Assembly: GCF_902859705.1 (NCBI RefSeq)
Contig: NZ_CADIJO010000034.1
Coordinates: 1 to 54,944, forward strand
DNA: 54,944 nt
Direction of reading: 5' to 3'
Source of the DNA: Achromobacter deleyi
GTDB lineage: Bacteria; Pseudomonadota; Gammaproteobacteria; Burkholderiales; Burkholderiaceae_B
Below the pieces are notes generated by a model that ran no database searches, had not been told where the DNA came from, and saw only the letters and a list, made by a program, of their open reading frames with translations. This document shows, piece by piece, positions 52,739 through 54,944 of this stretch (within the stretch, counting starts at the first letter, position 1; every line of letters starts with the position of its first letter). The position numbers were made by a program, and so were the translations under genes.

Positions 52739-53737
52739 TTACGGCGTGATCGAATAGGGCAGCGGTTGGGCCGCAATGCGCGGGCCGTCGGCCGCGCCCA
52801 GCCGCAGGTCGCCTTCAGGCAGTGCGGCCAGCGTGGTTTCGAACAGCACCGACACCCCGCCTTGCGTCGCGGCGGCATCGACGACGCGGCCGGTGGGTTC
52901 GCCCGGCTGGGTGGCATCGAACACGTCGGTGCCGGCCAGCGCGCCGCCGGCCAGCCCGGCGTCGGCGATGGTGCCGTAGGCCATGCGGCGCTTGACGGTG
53001 CCGCGGTAGTGGCTGCGCGCCACCACTTCCTGGCCGGGATAACAGCCCTTGGTGAAGCTCACGCCCTGGATCAGGTCCAGGTTGACCGTCTGCGGAATGA
53101 AGACGTCTTGCGTGGCCGTGGTGATCCAGGGGAGGCCGGCGGCCAGGTCGGCGGCGTGCCATTGCGCGGCGGGGGCCAGGCCCAGCGTGGCGGCCAGCGG
53201 CGCGGCGGCGGCCAGTTGTTCGTCAGAGGCGATCCACCACCAGCGCAGCGTGGCGTCGGCCGAGGGTGCGGCGATCCAGGTGCCGGACGGCAGGTCGACG
53301 CGCTGCCAGGCGCTGCGCGGCAAGGCGCCCGCAACGGCTTCCAGCGCGGCCGCCTGGGCGGCGTCGGCCTGTACGCCGGCCACATGCAGGGGGGCGGGGG
53401 CCAGCTTGACCTTGGCGCGCAGCACGAACATGGACAGGCGCTTGATCAGGGCGGCCGACAGGTCCTGGCGCACCAGGCCGTAGAGTTGCGGGGCGTCGTC
53501 GGCGGCGGGGGCGCCGCGCCACATCACCAGGGTGGCCAGCAGGCGGCCCTTGGCGGTGCAGTAGCCGGCCAGGCGGGCGGCGTCGACGGGCAGGCCGGTG
53601 ACGTCTTGCGTCAGCTGGCCATGCAGGAAGGTCAGCGCGTCGGCGCCGGCAGCGGCGAATACGGAAAAATCTTCCAAAGGCGCGCATTGGGCGCAACCTT
53701 CCGCGCGCACAGGGATCGAAGAATAGAAAGCATGCAT
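52739..53737 (-). CDS. ygfZ: YgfZ/GcvT-domain folate-binding protein
   Basis: A GcvT-like protein (332 aa from this start) that supports Fe-S cluster enzymes in a folate-dependent way. The signature is FTKGCYPGQEVVARSHYRGTVKRRM (with the redox Cys in KGCYPGQE), plus FLHGQLTQDV, AGYCTAKGRLLATLVMWR and VNLDLIQGVSF. The start is uncertain: ATG 53737 (MHAFYSSIPVR) is my choice; 53806, 53878 and a GTG at 53890 are also in frame, but the last two leave almost no space to divergent mltG at 53895. Confidence 0.85.
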   Translation of the reverse strand: MHAFYSSIPVRAEGCAQCAPLEDFSVFAAAGADALTFLHGQLTQDVTGLPVDAARLAGYCTAKGRLLATLVMWRGAPAADDAPQLYGLVRQDLSAALIKRLSMFVLRAKVKLAPAPLHVAGVQADAAQAAALEAVAGALPRSAWQRVDLPSGTWIAAPSADATLRWWWIASDEQLAAAAPLAATLGLAPAAQWHAADLAAGLPWITTATQDVFIPQTVNLDLIQGVSFTKGCYPGQEVVARSHYRGTVKRRMAYGTIADAGLAGGALAGTDVFDATQPGEPTGRVVDAAATQGGVSVLFETTLAALPEGDLRLGAADGPRIAAQPLPYSITP

Positions 53738-53894
53738 GGCGGCAAAGGCCCGTGACTCGTCATCAAAGGCTTGATGATAGCCGCCTTCCCCCTGATAGAG
53801 GCCCATGTCCTGGACAGGCACAGGGGCGCAATACGCGCTCTGGCCCTGGTTTGGCCGCGACAGGGCCGCGCGATCCATTAAACTCCCCACACTT

Positions 53895-54944
53895 ATGAAG
53901 AAGCGACTCCGTTTTTACGTCCTGTGGTCTTTCCTGCTGCTCGTGCTGGCTGCCGCCGCCGCGGTCGGCGCCGCCTGGAGCTGGATGCACCGACCCCTGC
54001 ATCTGTCGGCCGACAGGATCGATTTCGTGGTGGACCCGGGCAGCAGCCCGCGCACCGTCGTGCGCGCGTTGAACGCCGCGGGCGTGCCCGTCTGGGAGCC
54101 CGGTTTTGTCTGGATGGCGCGGCTGACCGAGCAAGACAAATTGATCAAGGCCGGGGGCTACCAGGCCATCAATGGCGACACCCCCTGGCTGCTGCTGGAA
54201 CGCATGGCGCGCGGCGACATGACCCAGCGCCAGATCACCTTCCTGGAAGGCTGGACCTTCCGCCAGATCCGCCAGGCGCTGCGCGAGAACCCGGACGTCA
54301 AGCAGACGCTGGGCGACATCAGCGATGAAGCGCTGATGGAACGCCTGGGGTCCGATATCAAGCATCCGGAAGGCCTGTTCTTTCCCGATACCTATATCTT
54401 CACGCCGGGCAGCACCGATTTCGACCTGCTGCGCCGCGCCTACCAGGAAGGCCAGCGCATCCTGGACGACACCTGGTCCAAGCGCCAGGCCGACCTGCCG
54501 GTGGCCACGCCCTATGAAGCGCTGGTGCTGGCGTCCATCATCGAAAAGGAAACCGGCCATGGGCCGGAACGCCGCCGCGTGTCGGGCGTGTTCACCAACC
54601 GCCTGAAGATCGGCATGCTGCTGCAGACCGACCCCACCGTCATCTACGGCATGGGCGACGCCTACCAGGGCCGCATCCGCAAGCGCGACCTGCAGACCGA
54701 TACGCCCTGGAACACCTACACGCGTCCGGGCCTGCCGCCCACGCCCATCGCGGCACCCGGCCGGGCCGCGCTGCTGGCGGCGGTGCAGCCCGAACAGCAT
54801 AAATTCCTGTTTTTCGTATCGCGGGGCAACGGCACCAGCGAGTTCTCGGTGAACCTGAACGAGCACAACCGCAACGTGTCCCGCTATATCCTGGGCCAGA
54901 CCCCGGCGGGCCGCCCGGCCGCGACCACGCCGGCGCCTGCGGGC
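53895..54944 (+). CDS. mltG: Endolytic transglycosylase MltG, N-terminal part (runs off the right edge)
   Basis: The first 350 residues of an inner-membrane lytic transglycosylase thought to end nascent glycan strands. One transmembrane helix at about 8-30 (VLWSFLLLVLAAAAAVGAAWS), a LysM-like subdomain (about 40-90), and the catalytic YceG domain with YEALVLASIIEKETGHGPERR (catalytic Glu in EKETG), FTNRLKIGMLLQTDPTVIYG, YTRPGLPPTPIAAPGRAALLAA and FVSRGNGTSEFS. It diverges from ygfZ; in many proteobacteria the two are neighbours with tmk following. No stop in the window. Confidence 0.95.
   Translation, partial: MKKRLRFYVLWSFLLLVLAAAAAVGAAWSWMHRPLHLSADRIDFVVDPGSSPRTVVRALNAAGVPVWEPGFVWMARLTEQDKLIKAGGYQAINGDTPWLLLERMARGDMTQRQITFLEGWTFRQIRQALRENPDVKQTLGDISDEALMERLGSDIKHPEGLFFPDTYIFTPGSTDFDLLRRAYQEGQRILDDTWSKRQADLPVATPYEALVLASIIEKETGHGPERRRVSGVFTNRLKIGMLLQTDPTVIYGMGDAYQGRIRKRDLQTDTPWNTYTRPGLPPTPIAAPGRAALLAAVQPEQHKFLFFVSRGNGTSEFSVNLNEHNRNVSRYILGQTPAGRPAATTPAPAG

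Overview
The window is a GC-rich stretch of a betaproteobacterial chromosome, most likely an Alcaligenaceae member (Bordetella/Achromobacter type). The basis is overall protein character plus layout: map-glnD diverging from rpsB-tsf-pyrH-frr-uppS-cdsA-dxr-rseP-bamA-skp-lpxD-fabZ-lpxA-lpxB-rnhB, a Bug-type solute-binding protein next to a CaiB-type CoA transferase, and smpB diverging from ratA-rnfH. This is recognition from memory, not a database search. I found no rRNA, tRNA, CRISPR array, insertion sequence or prophage gene. Almost all sequence is coding, and genes often overlap by 4 bp (ATGA/TTGA).

Layout. (1) 1-3261, minus strand: end of a flagellar cluster (flaG, fliD, fliS, fliT, partial fliK-like gene), with a convincing sigma-28 promoter before flaG. 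(2) 3366-8076: an IclR-type regulator facing a small catabolic operon (cupin, Bug binding protein, CaiB-type CoA transferase, acyl-CoA dehydrogenase) with a strong inverted repeat at its head. (3) 8191-12471: folC, SPOR protein, cvpA, purF and a terminator. (4) 12499-14307, minus: YgjP-like metallopeptidase, dsbB, marC-like gene. (5) 14422-17877, minus: map, glnD; then an 825-bp gap without a convincing gene. (6) 18703-34470: translation, nucleotide, isoprenoid and envelope biogenesis genes ending with an RNA methyltransferase. (7) 34590-37066: five consecutive small lipoprotein genes, four of them DUF2846 paralogues, with two similar promoters and a very strong terminator. (8) 37184-40571: ppsR and ppsA, divergent around a palindrome. 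(9) 40698-46552: a 59-aa small gene, a LysR regulator, an AraC/alkyltransferase fusion, a glutamine amidotransferase, NfeD, an SPFH protein and a GGDEF protein. (10) 46573-48002: smpB, ratA, rnfH. (11) 48224-51971: a valine/isobutyrate degradation operon led by ACGT-rich repeats and closed by a terminator. (12) 52030-54944: VIT1-family transporter, ygfZ-like gene and a partial mltG.

How the genes work together. The central block makes and assembles the cell envelope: UppS for the undecaprenyl carrier, CdsA for phospholipid, Dxr for isoprenoids, LpxD/FabZ/LpxA/LpxB for lipid A, and BamA/Skp/RseP for outer-membrane proteins and stress signalling. It is co-transcribed or nearly so with translation factors. 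Two CoA-based catabolic modules (the IclR-linked operon and the valine operon) and the PEP synthase pair give the region a carbon-use theme. The least explained content is the tandem DUF2846 lipoprotein array. I see no phage defence or other clearly new multi-gene system; the lipoprotein array is the best candidate for something undescribed.
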